A program made the position numbers and the translations under genes. From Novosphingobium sp. EMRT-2 (lineage in GTDB: Bacteria; Pseudomonadota; Alphaproteobacteria; Sphingomonadales; Sphingomonadaceae), in NCBI RefSeq assembly GCF_005145025.1, contig NZ_CP039695.1, forward strand, positions 1,607,501-1,671,500: DNA of 64,000 bases, in the 5' to 3' direction. Below the pieces are notes generated by a model. That model was not told where the DNA came from. It saw only the letters and a program-made list of their open reading frames with translations, and searched no databases. Shown here one piece after another: positions 56,950-64,000 of the stretch. Every line of letters starts with the position of its first letter. Position 1 is the stretch's first letter.

Positions 56950-58044
56950 ATGCGGAAACTGGTCCTAGGCCTGGCCATGGCGTCGAGCGCCCTGGCCACG
57001 CCAGCTCTCGCCCGGGATAAGTCCTGGTACGTCGAGGGTGACGCGGGTGCCATGATTGTGGAAGACATCTACAATTTCACCGGCAAGAACAACGACGGCA
57101 CGCTGGACACCAAGGCCGGCTACGACTTCGGCGGCATCGTCGGCTACGATTTCGGCCCCTTCCGCCTGGAAGCAGAAGCCAGCTATCGTCGCGCCGAAGA
57201 AAAGGCCTATCGCAGCTCGACCCAGAACTACACCGACTCCCAGCTCGGTGGTGGCGCCAGCGCGCTGAGCTTCATGGCCAACGGCCTGCTCGACTTCGGT
57301 CCCGATGACGGCCTGCAGGGCTTCGTTGGCGGCGGCGTCGGCGTCGGCCGCGTCAAGAACGCAGTGATCACGCCCGTCACTGGCCCGACCTCGGTCAACG
57401 TCGTGGATTCGGACACCGGCTTCGCCTGGCAGGCTCTCGCGGGCATCCGCGCGCCGATCAGCAAGCACGTCGACCTCGGTCTGAAGTATCGCTTCTACAA
57501 CCAGGACCACAACGATCTGGTGAACAACGCTGGCACGAACGTGCGCACGCGCTTCCGTTCGCACTCGCTGATGGCGACGCTGGCCTACAACTTCGGTGGC
57601 GCCGAACCGGTCGCTCCGCCGCCGCCCCCGCCGCCGCCGCCCCCGCCGCCGCCCCCTCCGCCGCCGCCCCCGCCGCCTCCGCCGGTGGCCGTGTGCAACA
57701 AGGGTCCGTACATCGTGTTCTTCGACTGGGATAAGTCGGACATCACGCCGGAAGCAGCGACCATCCTCGACAACGCGATCACCGCGTATGGCAACTGCAA
57801 CAGCGTGCCGATCATGCTGGCCGGTTACACCGACCGTTCGGGCACGCCGAAGTACAACCTCGGCCTCTCGGCCCGTCGTAACACCTCGGTCCGTGCGTAC
57901 CTCACCTCGCACGGTATCCCGGATGGTTCGATCACCAGTCAGGCCTTCGGTGAGGCCAACCCGCGCGTTCCGACCGCGGACGGCGTCCGCGAACTCCAGA
58001 ACCGTCGCGTGGAAATCACCTACGGTCCGGGTTCGGGCATGTAA
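56950..58044 (+). CDS. OmpA-family outer membrane protein with 23-proline linker
   Basis: The 364-residue protein has a signal peptide (cleavage after ALA near residue 22), an eight-strand OmpA-like beta-barrel (about 25-217), a run of 23 prolines (residues 223-245), and a C-terminal OmpA domain that binds peptidoglycan (FFDWDKSDITPEA near 258, ending NRRVEITYG). It fixes the outer membrane to the wall. AAGGGGAA lies before ATG 56950. Proline run needs EF-P. Confidence 0.94.
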   Translation: MRKLVLGLAMASSALATPALARDKSWYVEGDAGAMIVEDIYNFTGKNNDGTLDTKAGYDFGGIVGYDFGPFRLEAEASYRRAEEKAYRSSTQNYTDSQLGGGASALSFMANGLLDFGPDDGLQGFVGGGVGVGRVKNAVITPVTGPTSVNVVDSDTGFAWQALAGIRAPISKHVDLGLKYRFYNQDHNDLVNNAGTNVRTRFRSHSLMATLAYNFGGAEPVAPPPPPPPPPPPPPPPPPPPPPPPVAVCNKGPYIVFFDWDKSDITPEAATILDNAITAYGNCNSVPIMLAGYTDRSGTPKYNLGLSARRNTSVRAYLTSHGIPDGSITSQAFGEANPRVPTADGVRELQNRRVEITYGPGSGM

Positions 58045-58071
58045 TTTCAGGCTTTTTGCCGAAATCGAACG

Positions 58072-58100
58072 AGGGGTCGGAGCAATCCGGCCCCTTTTTC
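58072..58100 (+). terminator. Rho-independent terminator after the OmpA-like gene
   Basis: AGGGGTCGG and CCGGCCCCT pair over 9 bp (one G-U) with loop AGCAAT and are followed by TTTTTC. It lies 28 bp behind the stop codon. Confidence 0.88.
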
Positions 58101-58139
58101 GTTATGGCTGACTAGGCACCATGCCAAGGAGGCCCAGAT

Positions 58140-58691
58140 ATGACTCGCTTGCCCCGCTCGCTCACGCCGCTGTCGCTGACCGCCGTTTCCCTGATGACGC
58201 TGACCGCCTGCGCCGCGACGGGACAGGCGGCGACATCCTCAACCGTTCTTGCGACCGCGCCGCTGGCAACCGCGGATGGTCATCCCGCAGGGAGGGCGGA
58301 ACTGGTGACCAGTGGCGATCAGATCCTGCTGCATCTGACCGCATCGGGCCTGCCGGCCGGCGCACATGGCGCCCACCTGCACACCACGGGGCGCTGCGAG
58401 GCGCCGGGCTTTACCACCGCCGGGGGTCATCTCAATCCGGCCGGACACCAGCACGGCACCGAAAACCCCGCCGGCCCCCATCTCGGCGACCTTCCCAACC
58501 TGATCGTGAAGAATGACGGCACCGGCGAACTGACCGTGCCGGTCAGCGTGGCGCGCGCCGATTTCGATGCTCGCGTGTTCGACACGGACGGCACCGCCAT
58601 CGTCATCCACGCGGGGCCGGACGACTACAAGACCGACCCCAGCGGCAACAGTGGCGGCCGCATCGCCTGCGGCGTGTTCGCACGCCCGTAA
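58140..58691 (+). CDS. sodC: Cu-Zn superoxide dismutase, lipoprotein type
   Basis: SodC detoxifies superoxide in the periplasm. The 183-residue protein has a lipobox LTAC (cysteine about residue 24), copper ligands in GAHLHTTG, a structural cysteine in GRCEAPG, zinc-loop histidines in GGHLNPAGHQHG and HLGDLPN, and a second cysteine in RIACGVF. The ribosome binding site AAGGAGG is strong. Next gene is convergent, 10 bp away. Confidence 0.95.
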   Translation: MTRLPRSLTPLSLTAVSLMTLTACAATGQAATSSTVLATAPLATADGHPAGRAELVTSGDQILLHLTASGLPAGAHGAHLHTTGRCEAPGFTTAGGHLNPAGHQHGTENPAGPHLGDLPNLIVKNDGTGELTVPVSVARADFDARVFDTDGTAIVIHAGPDDYKTDPSGNSGGRIACGVFARP

Positions 58692-58701
58692 AGGCCCTAC
58701 A

Positions 58702-59700
58702 TCAGAGGCCGTGGTACTGCTTGTACCACGCGACGAAGTTCGGCACGCCGACGTCAATGCTGGTGGTGGGCTGGTAACCCAGGTCGTTCGCGATGGCGTC
58801 GATGTCGGCAAAGCTCTGGCGAACGTCGCCCGGCTGCATCGGCAGCAGTTCGACCTGCGCCTTGCGGCCGCATTCCGCCTCCAGAATCTCGACCACCTTC
58901 ATCAGGTGTTCGGAGCGATGGTTGCCGATGTTGTAGAGCCGGTGCGGCTTGAGGCTGCCACCGGCCTTGGGCGCGCCATCATCGGGCGGCGGATTGTCGA
59001 GGCACGCCATGACGCCAGCGATGATATCGTCGATATAGGTGAAATCGCGGTACATATCGCCGTGGTTGAACACCGGAATCGGTTCGCCGGCGAGAATCTT
59101 GCGCGTGAAGATCCACATCATCATGTCAGGCCGCCCCCACGGGCCATAGACCGTGAAGAAGCGCAGCCCGGTGAGCGGCAGGCGATAGAGATGCGCGTAC
59201 GTCTCGCTCATCAGTTCGTCCGCCTTCTTGGTGGCGGCGTAGAGCGACAGCGGATGATCGACGCGATCGTCGACCGAGAACGGCAGCTTTTCATTGCCAC
59301 CATAGACCGAGCTGGAGCTGGCATAGACCATGTGCTCGACCTGGCGATGGCGCCCGACCTCCAGCATGTTGAGGTGCCCAACGAGGTTCGCCTGAACATA
59401 GGCGTGCGGGTTTTCGATCGAATAGCGCACCCCGGCTTGCGCGCCGAGATGGACGATCCGTTCGAACTCCAGCCCATCAAGCGCGATGGTCACCGCCGCC
59501 ATGTCCGCGAAATCGACCTTCAGGAACGTGAAGCGGTTGCCGCCCAGCTCCTCGAGCCGCGCCAGACGCGCTTCCTTGAGCCGCACGTCGTAGTAATCGT
59601 TCACGCAATCGATCCCGATGACCGTATCGCCGCGAGCGAGCAGTTTCTGCGTCAGCGAAAAGCCGATGAAGCCGGCAACGCCGGTAACCAGTACGCGCAT
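58702..59700 (-). CDS. NAD-dependent UDP-sugar 4-epimerase (UDP-glucuronate epimerase-like)
   Basis: The 332-residue SDR enzyme has VLVTGVAGFIGFSLTQKLL at the start, IDCVNDYYDVRLKEARLARL near residue 30, SSSSVYGGNEKLPFS near 130, and catalytic YAATK near 154. The NDYYDVRLK segment is typical of CapI/UDP-glucuronate epimerases. The TviB-like dehydrogenase lies upstream on the same strand, so UDP-GlcNAcA/GalNAcA may be the real pair. Confidence 0.9.
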   Translation of the reverse strand: MRVLVTGVAGFIGFSLTQKLLARGDTVIGIDCVNDYYDVRLKEARLARLEELGGNRFTFLKVDFADMAAVTIALDGLEFERIVHLGAQAGVRYSIENPHAYVQANLVGHLNMLEVGRHRQVEHMVYASSSSVYGGNEKLPFSVDDRVDHPLSLYAATKKADELMSETYAHLYRLPLTGLRFFTVYGPWGRPDMMMWIFTRKILAGEPIPVFNHGDMYRDFTYIDDIIAGVMACLDNPPPDDGAPKAGGSLKPHRLYNIGNHRSEHLMKVVEILEAECGRKAQVELLPMQPGDVRQSFADIDAIANDLGYQPTTSIDVGVPNFVAWYKQYHGL

Positions 59701-59801
59701 CGTGTTCTCCAGGCCCCGAACCGGGGCCGATTCATATGTCAGTCAAAGCGCGGCGGCCACAACGCCCGCGAACGGGCGAAGTTCTGCCCCGTCGCGCACG
59801 A

Positions 59802-61127
59802 TCAGAGCTGCCAGTCCGCCTTGCCGTTGAGAACGCCCTTCAGGTCGGCCAGCGTGCCGCCCGGCGCGACGAGAGCCGCGATCGCCTCTTCGCCCAGCGC
59901 CAGATAGGTCTGGTGCGGCACGGCGAGCAGAACGAGATCGTAGGTCCGCTCCAGCGCGTCGGCAGACAGGTCCAGTCCGTATTCGTGCCGGGCTTCGCCA
60001 GCATCGGCCATCGGATCGTGCACCGTGACCGCATGCCCCATCCCCGCCAGCGCGTGAATGACGTCGGCGACCTTGGAATTGCGCAGATCGGGCACGTTTT
60101 CCTTGAAGGTCAGCCCCAGCACCAGCACGCTGCCCGCGGCCCCGCCGCGCTTCGCGTGCAGTTCGTCCGCCACCCATCGCGCCATCGTATCGTTGACGCC
60201 GCGCCCGGCGAGGATGACCTGCGGATCGTGCCCCAGCGCCTCGGCCCGGTGCGAAAGGTAGTACGGGTCCACGCCAATACAGTGGCCACCGACCAACCCC
60301 GGCGTGAACGGCAGGAAATTCCACTTGGTGCGCGCCGCTTCGAGCACGTCCCACACGGAAATATCCATTTTCGAGAAGATTTGCGCGATCTCGTTCATGA
60401 ACGCGATGTTGATGTCGCGCTGGGCATTCTCGATCACCTTGGCCGCTTCGGCCGCCTTGATCGAGGCGGCGCGGAACACGCCGCCGCTGGTGATCGCGCC
60501 ATAGAGATCGGCTACCCGGTCGAGCACCTCGGGCGTCTGCCCCGACACCACCTTGGTGATCCGGTCGATGGTATGTTCACGGTCGCCCGGATTGATCCGT
60601 TCGGGGCTGTAGCCGAGGAAGAAATCCCGGCCACACACCAGCCCCGACGCCTCTTCCAGCAGAGGCCCACAAATCTCTTCCGTCACCCCCGGATAGACCG
60701 TGCTTTCGAACACCACCACCGGCGTGCGCCCTTCCCGCACGGCAGCCGGAAGCATGGCGCCGACGGTGCGCGAGGCGGCTTCGACAAGGCGCAGATCCGG
60801 GCGATTCGCGTCATCGATCGGCGTCGGCACCGTCACGATGTAGAAATCGCTGGGCGGGCAGACCTGCGCATCGCTGGTGACCCCGAGACCCGAGAGCGAA
60901 AGCTGCCCGGCCTCGATCTCGCCCGTGCGGTCGTGCCCTTCGGAAAGTTCGGCGATGCGGCGGCGATCGATGTCGAGACCGGTGACGAAGAACTGCCGCG
61001 CCAGCGCCACCGCCAGTGGCAGCCCGACATAGCCGAGGCCAACCACGGTCACCCTTGTCGCCGCGGTGACGGAACCAGTGGCCCCGGGCTGTGGCTTGGC
61101 GGCAATCGGGGGGTACATGGCAGTCAC
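59802..61127 (-). CDS. tviB: UDP-N-acetyl-hexosamine 6-dehydrogenase (TviB/WbpO-like)
   Basis: The enzyme oxidises UDP-GlcNAc (or UDP-GalNAc) to the uronate. The 441-residue chain has VTVVGLGYVGLPLAVALA near residue 25, catalytic cysteine in LVGGHCIGVDPYYL near 268, and GLTFKENVPDLRNSKV near 330. GTG 61127 is chosen because AAAGG lies 7 bp before it; ATG 61118 lacks such a site. Product feeds capsule or O-antigen. Confidence 0.88.
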   Translation of the reverse strand: MTAMYPPIAAKPQPGATGSVTAATRVTVVGLGYVGLPLAVALARQFFVTGLDIDRRRIAELSEGHDRTGEIEAGQLSLSGLGVTSDAQVCPPSDFYIVTVPTPIDDANRPDLRLVEAASRTVGAMLPAAVREGRTPVVVFESTVYPGVTEEICGPLLEEASGLVCGRDFFLGYSPERINPGDREHTIDRITKVVSGQTPEVLDRVADLYGAITSGGVFRAASIKAAEAAKVIENAQRDINIAFMNEIAQIFSKMDISVWDVLEAARTKWNFLPFTPGLVGGHCIGVDPYYLSHRAEALGHDPQVILAGRGVNDTMARWVADELHAKRGGAAGSVLVLGLTFKENVPDLRNSKVADVIHALAGMGHAVTVHDPMADAGEARHEYGLDLSADALERTYDLVLLAVPHQTYLALGEEAIAALVAPGGTLADLKGVLNGKADWQL

Positions 61128-61313
61128 AGGCAGGCCTTTCCTTCGCGCGGCGCGCACGCCGCTGTGTGCCCGCTTTAGGCCAAGGCTCTTATTTCGTCGT
61201 TAATGGCCCGGCGCGAATTGCCGGCGGATCGGCGCCAATTCCTGCCGCAAGACGGTTGCCGCATCGCCGGCCCCATAACACGGGTTTAACGACTGGGTGA
61301 TAGGAGCGTGCCG

Positions 61314-62444
61314 ATGACCAAGACCGTCCTCGTCGTATTCGGCACCCGCCCCGAAGCCATCAAGGTGTTCCCCGTGATCCACGCCCTGCGCGCGGACCCG
61401 CGCTTTCGCGTGGTGACGTGCGTTTCGGCGCAGCACCGGGGCATGCTGGACCAGGTGCTGGACATCGCGGGGATCGTGCCCGACCACGATCTGGACCTGA
61501 TGCGCCCGGACCAGACGCTCGACGGGCTGACCGCCGCGCTGCTGACCGGGCTGGGCCGGGTGATGGACGCCGAACAGCCGGACTGGGTGGTGGTCCAGGG
61601 CGATACCGCCACGGCCATGGCCGGCGCGCTAGCCGCCTATTACCGCAAACTGCCGGTGGCGCACATCGAGGCCGGACTGCGCAGCCACAACATCTATCAC
61701 CCCTGGCCGGAAGAGGTGAACCGCAAGATCATCGGCGCGATCGCGGCGCTCCATTTCGCCCCTACCGAGACTTCCGCCGCGGCGCTCCATGCCGAAAACG
61801 TCCCCGCCGACACGGTCCATGTGACCGGCAACACCGTGATCGACGCGCTGCAATGGATCACCGCGCGCATCGCCGCCGAACCGGCGCTGGCGGCAGGCCT
61901 CGGCGAACTGGAAGCGCGCTTTGCGGGCAAGCGGATCATTGGCGTGACCAGCCACCGGCGCGAGAACTTCGGTGGCGGACTGGAAAACATCGCCGAAGCG
62001 ATCCGCCGCATCGCCGCGCGCGAGGACGTGGCCCTGATCTTCCCCGTCCATCCCAACCCCAACGTGCGCAAGGTGATGGACGCGGCGCTGGCCGGCCTTG
62101 CCAACGTGGCGATGATCGAACCGCTCGACTACCCGCATTTCGCGCGGCTGCTGGCGATCAGCGAGATCATGCTGACCGACAGCGGCGGCGTGCAGGAGGA
62201 AGCGCCCGCGCTGGGCAAGCCTGTGCTGGTCATGCGCGAGACCACCGAGCGACCCGAAGGCGTGGCCGCCGGCACGGCAAAGCTCGTTGGAACCGATGCG
62301 GACCGTATCGTTTCCGAAATCTTCACCCTGCTCGACGATAAGGCTGCCTATTCGGCCATGGCGCGCGCCCACAACCCGTTCGGGGATGGGCAGACATCGC
62401 GCCGCATCGTGGAGCTTTTGGGACATGTCGAACCAGCCCGGTAA
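61314..62444 (+). CDS. wecB: UDP-N-acetylglucosamine 2-epimerase (non-hydrolysing)
   Basis: WecB makes UDP-ManNAc. The 376-residue protein has VVFGTRPEAIKVFPVIHAL at the start, VVVQGDTATAMAGALAAYY near residue 91, AHIEAGLRSHNIYHPWPEE near 115, TSHRRENFG near 210 and LTDSGGVQEEAPALG near 284. AGGAG lies 7 bp before ATG 61314; GTG 61308 is too close to it. It overlaps wecC by 20 bp. Confidence 0.95.
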   Translation: MTKTVLVVFGTRPEAIKVFPVIHALRADPRFRVVTCVSAQHRGMLDQVLDIAGIVPDHDLDLMRPDQTLDGLTAALLTGLGRVMDAEQPDWVVVQGDTATAMAGALAAYYRKLPVAHIEAGLRSHNIYHPWPEEVNRKIIGAIAALHFAPTETSAAALHAENVPADTVHVTGNTVIDALQWITARIAAEPALAAGLGELEARFAGKRIIGVTSHRRENFGGGLENIAEAIRRIAAREDVALIFPVHPNPNVRKVMDAALAGLANVAMIEPLDYPHFARLLAISEIMLTDSGGVQEEAPALGKPVLVMRETTERPEGVAAGTAKLVGTDADRIVSEIFTLLDDKAAYSAMARAHNPFGDGQTSRRIVELLGHVEPAR

Positions 62445-63756
62445 CCTCAAAACCGGTGAAGTGAAGCCCGACGTCTGCGTTGTCGGACTGGGATATATCG
62501 GCCTGCCCACCGCCGCGATCATCGCGCGCGCGGGGTGCCGGGTGCTGGGCCTCGACGTGTCCGAACGCGTGGTCGAAACGATCAACCGCGGCGAAATCCA
62601 TATCGAGGAAGTCGATCTCGACGGGCTGGTGCATGGCGTGGTCCAGCGCGGCCTGTTGCGCGCCTCCACGCGGATCGAGCCGGCCGACGTCTTCGTGATC
62701 GCGGTGCCCACGCCCTTCGAGAAGGACGAGCACCACACGCCCGACATTTCCTATGTGCTGGCGGCGGCGACAGAAGTGGCCGCCGTGCTGAAGGCGGGCG
62801 ATGCCGTCATCCTCGAATCCACCTCTCCGGTGGGCACGACCGAGAAGATGCGCGACCTGATGGCCGGCCTGCGTCCGGACCTGAAGTTTCCGGGCCTGAC
62901 GCGTGAAACCCCCGACGTTTCGATCTCCTACTGCCCCGAACGCGTGCTGCCGGGCCGCATTCTGGAAGAACTGACCAACAACGATCGCTCGATCGGCGGC
63001 ATCACCCCGCGCTGCGCGCGCAAGGCGCTGGCCTTCTACAAGCGCTTCGTCCGCGGCACCTGCGTGACCACGGACGCGCGTTCGGCCGAGATGACCAAGC
63101 TGGTCGAGAACGCCTATCGCGACGTCAACATCGCCTTCGCCAACGAACTGTCGGTGGTGGCGGACACGATGGGGCTGGACGTGTGGGAAGTGATCCGGCT
63201 GGCCAATCGCCATCCGCGCGTCAACATCCTCCAGCCCGGCCCCGGCGTGGGCGGGCACTGCATTGCGGTGGACCCGTGGTTCATCGTCCACGGCGCGCCC
63301 GAACAGACGCCGCTGATCCGCACCGCGCGCGAAGTGAACGATGGCAAGATGCACCACGTGATCGCCAAGGCCACGGCGCTGCTGGAAGCGCATCCGGGCG
63401 AGAAGGTCGCCTGCCTGGGCCTGGCGTTCAAGGCCAACATCGACGATTTCCGCGAAAGCCCGGCGCGCTATGTCGCGGCGACGCTGGCACGCCGCTTCGG
63501 CGATCGCATCAGCGTGGTCGAACCCTATGCCTCCGCCCTGCCGATCGAGTTCACCGACACCGGCGCGGCGCTGATCGACCTCGACACCGCGCTGGAGGAT
63601 TGCGGCGTGCTGATCGTGCTGGTCGATCATGACGTGTTCCGCGTGGTGCCGCTGGCCGAACGCAGCGGCAAGGCGGTGTATGATACGCGCGGCATCTGGC
63701 CCGATCAGCCGGTAGCGGAAGCGCCGGCAGCCGGATCGCTGCGGCTCGCCAGCTAG
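62425..63756 (+). CDS. wecC: UDP-N-acetyl-D-mannosamine dehydrogenase
   Basis: WecC converts UDP-ManNAc to UDP-ManNAcA. The 443-residue protein has VCVVGLGYIGLPTAAIIA near residue 17, IAVPTPFEKDEHHTPDISY near 93, STSPVGTTEKMRDLM near 133, catalytic cysteine in GVGGHCIAVDPWF near 274, and GLAFKANIDDFRESPA near 334. Overlap with wecB supports a ManNAcA module. Confidence 0.94.
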   Translation: MSNQPGNLKTGEVKPDVCVVGLGYIGLPTAAIIARAGCRVLGLDVSERVVETINRGEIHIEEVDLDGLVHGVVQRGLLRASTRIEPADVFVIAVPTPFEKDEHHTPDISYVLAAATEVAAVLKAGDAVILESTSPVGTTEKMRDLMAGLRPDLKFPGLTRETPDVSISYCPERVLPGRILEELTNNDRSIGGITPRCARKALAFYKRFVRGTCVTTDARSAEMTKLVENAYRDVNIAFANELSVVADTMGLDVWEVIRLANRHPRVNILQPGPGVGGHCIAVDPWFIVHGAPEQTPLIRTAREVNDGKMHHVIAKATALLEAHPGEKVACLGLAFKANIDDFRESPARYVAATLARRFGDRISVVEPYASALPIEFTDTGAALIDLDTALEDCGVLIVLVDHDVFRVVPLAERSGKAVYDTRGIWPDQPVAEAPAAGSLRLAS

Positions 63757-63781
63757 AACCGCCCTACAGTTCCCCGAGAGG

Positions 63782-63817
63782 AAAGGCCGGAAGCAGGGTC
63801 ACCTGCTTCCGGCCTTT
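63782..63817. terminator. Bidirectional terminator between wecC and the TonB-dependent receptor gene
   Basis: AAAGGCCGGAAGCAGG pairs perfectly with CCTGCTTCCGGCCTTT (16 bp) around loop GTCA. It lies 26 bp behind the wecC stop and 76 bp beyond the end of the convergent gene, and can serve both strands. Confidence 0.88.
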
Positions 63818-63892
63818 GCGTATTGACCCCGTTGGCGCCCCTTCCGCCGAGGGAGGAGAGGAGGGGGAAAGGGGCGCCGGGGATCGCGTGCG

Positions 63893-64000
63893 TCAGAAGC
63901 GCACGCCGAGCGTGAGATTCCAGGTGCGCGGATCGCCGTAGTACACGGTCTGGATGTTGCCGACCGAGCTGAACTCCTGCCCGTCGGTCTTGTAGAGCGC
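63893..64000 (-). CDS. TonB-dependent receptor (C-terminal 35 residues, runs off the window)
   Basis: The final residues include VYYGDPRTWNLTLGVRF and then the stop codon (plus-strand TCA at 63893). A C-terminal aromatic residue after a PRTWxLTLGVRF strand is the hallmark of outer-membrane TonB-dependent receptors in sphingomonads. Substrate cannot be told from this fragment. Confidence 0.88.
   Translation of the reverse strand, partial: ALYKTDGQEFSSVGNIQTVYYGDPRTWNLTLGVRF

Noticed and set aside
57616..57684. Short tandem repeat or CRISPR-like array
   Set aside because: It is a coding run of CCN proline codons within the OmpA-like gene, with no spacers.

Overview
The window is a high-GC stretch of an alphaproteobacterial chromosome, most likely from Sphingomonadales (a Novosphingobium- or Sphingobium-like genus). 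The indicators are a serine palmitoyltransferase with its own acyl carrier protein (sphingolipid synthesis), a gene transfer agent (GTA) head-tail cluster, a ScfR/PccR-type propionyl-CoA regulator, DivK, Usg, DUF3572 and DUF4112 proteins. No integrase, transposase, rRNA or CRISPR array was found. The one tRNA is tRNA-Lys(TTT). Species assignment is inference.

Layout. 1-353: 5' part of galU. 755-13461 (minus strand): ten collinear genes, pccB, thiolase, mce, scpA, metY, pccA, etfB, etfA, sucC, sucD, ending in a terminator near 673. Together they take propionyl-CoA through methylmalonyl-CoA to succinyl-CoA and succinate. A divergent pccR regulator (13576-14997) is separated from them by a short region with three TTGCAAA-type motifs. 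15038-17356: a secreted TonB-C-like protein and dctA. 17596-27070: a fatty-acid/acyl-CoA island with a double-domain TetR regulator, two acyl-CoA ligases, a thioesterase, a serine hydrolase, a 3-hydroxyacyl-CoA dehydrogenase and a thiolase. 27176-34780: housekeeping genes (tRNA-Lys, folK, aguB, msrA, an RsmB-like methyltransferase, an SDHAF4-like assembly factor, dksA and others). 35087-42460: a Sel1-like gene, a compact overlapping operon (DUF3572, HAD, RidA, GDPD, GNAT) divergent from divK, a PycTM-like membrane protein, acp-spt, usg and a YqaA-family protein.

42660-56752 is a complete GTA structural cluster in the canonical order (g1, terminase, portal, g3.5, protease, capsid, connectors, tail tube, chaperones, tape measure, hub proteins, NlpC/P60, tail-tip protein, DUF2793). 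It is preceded by a good sigma-70 promoter that overlaps a near-match to the alphaproteobacterial LexA box. Its most unusual trait is a domain rearrangement. The gp12 homologue carries a 579-residue TIM-barrel/glycosidase-like N-terminal module, and the gp15 homologue is short and seems to lack the TIM-barrel region known in Rhodobacter GTA gp15.

56950-64000: an OmpA-like porin with a 23-proline linker, a lipoprotein Cu-Zn superoxide dismutase, and nucleotide-sugar genes for aminouronic acid precursors (a UDP-sugar epimerase and TviB-like dehydrogenase on the minus strand; wecB-wecC on the plus strand). The last feature is the 3' end of a TonB-dependent receptor gene.
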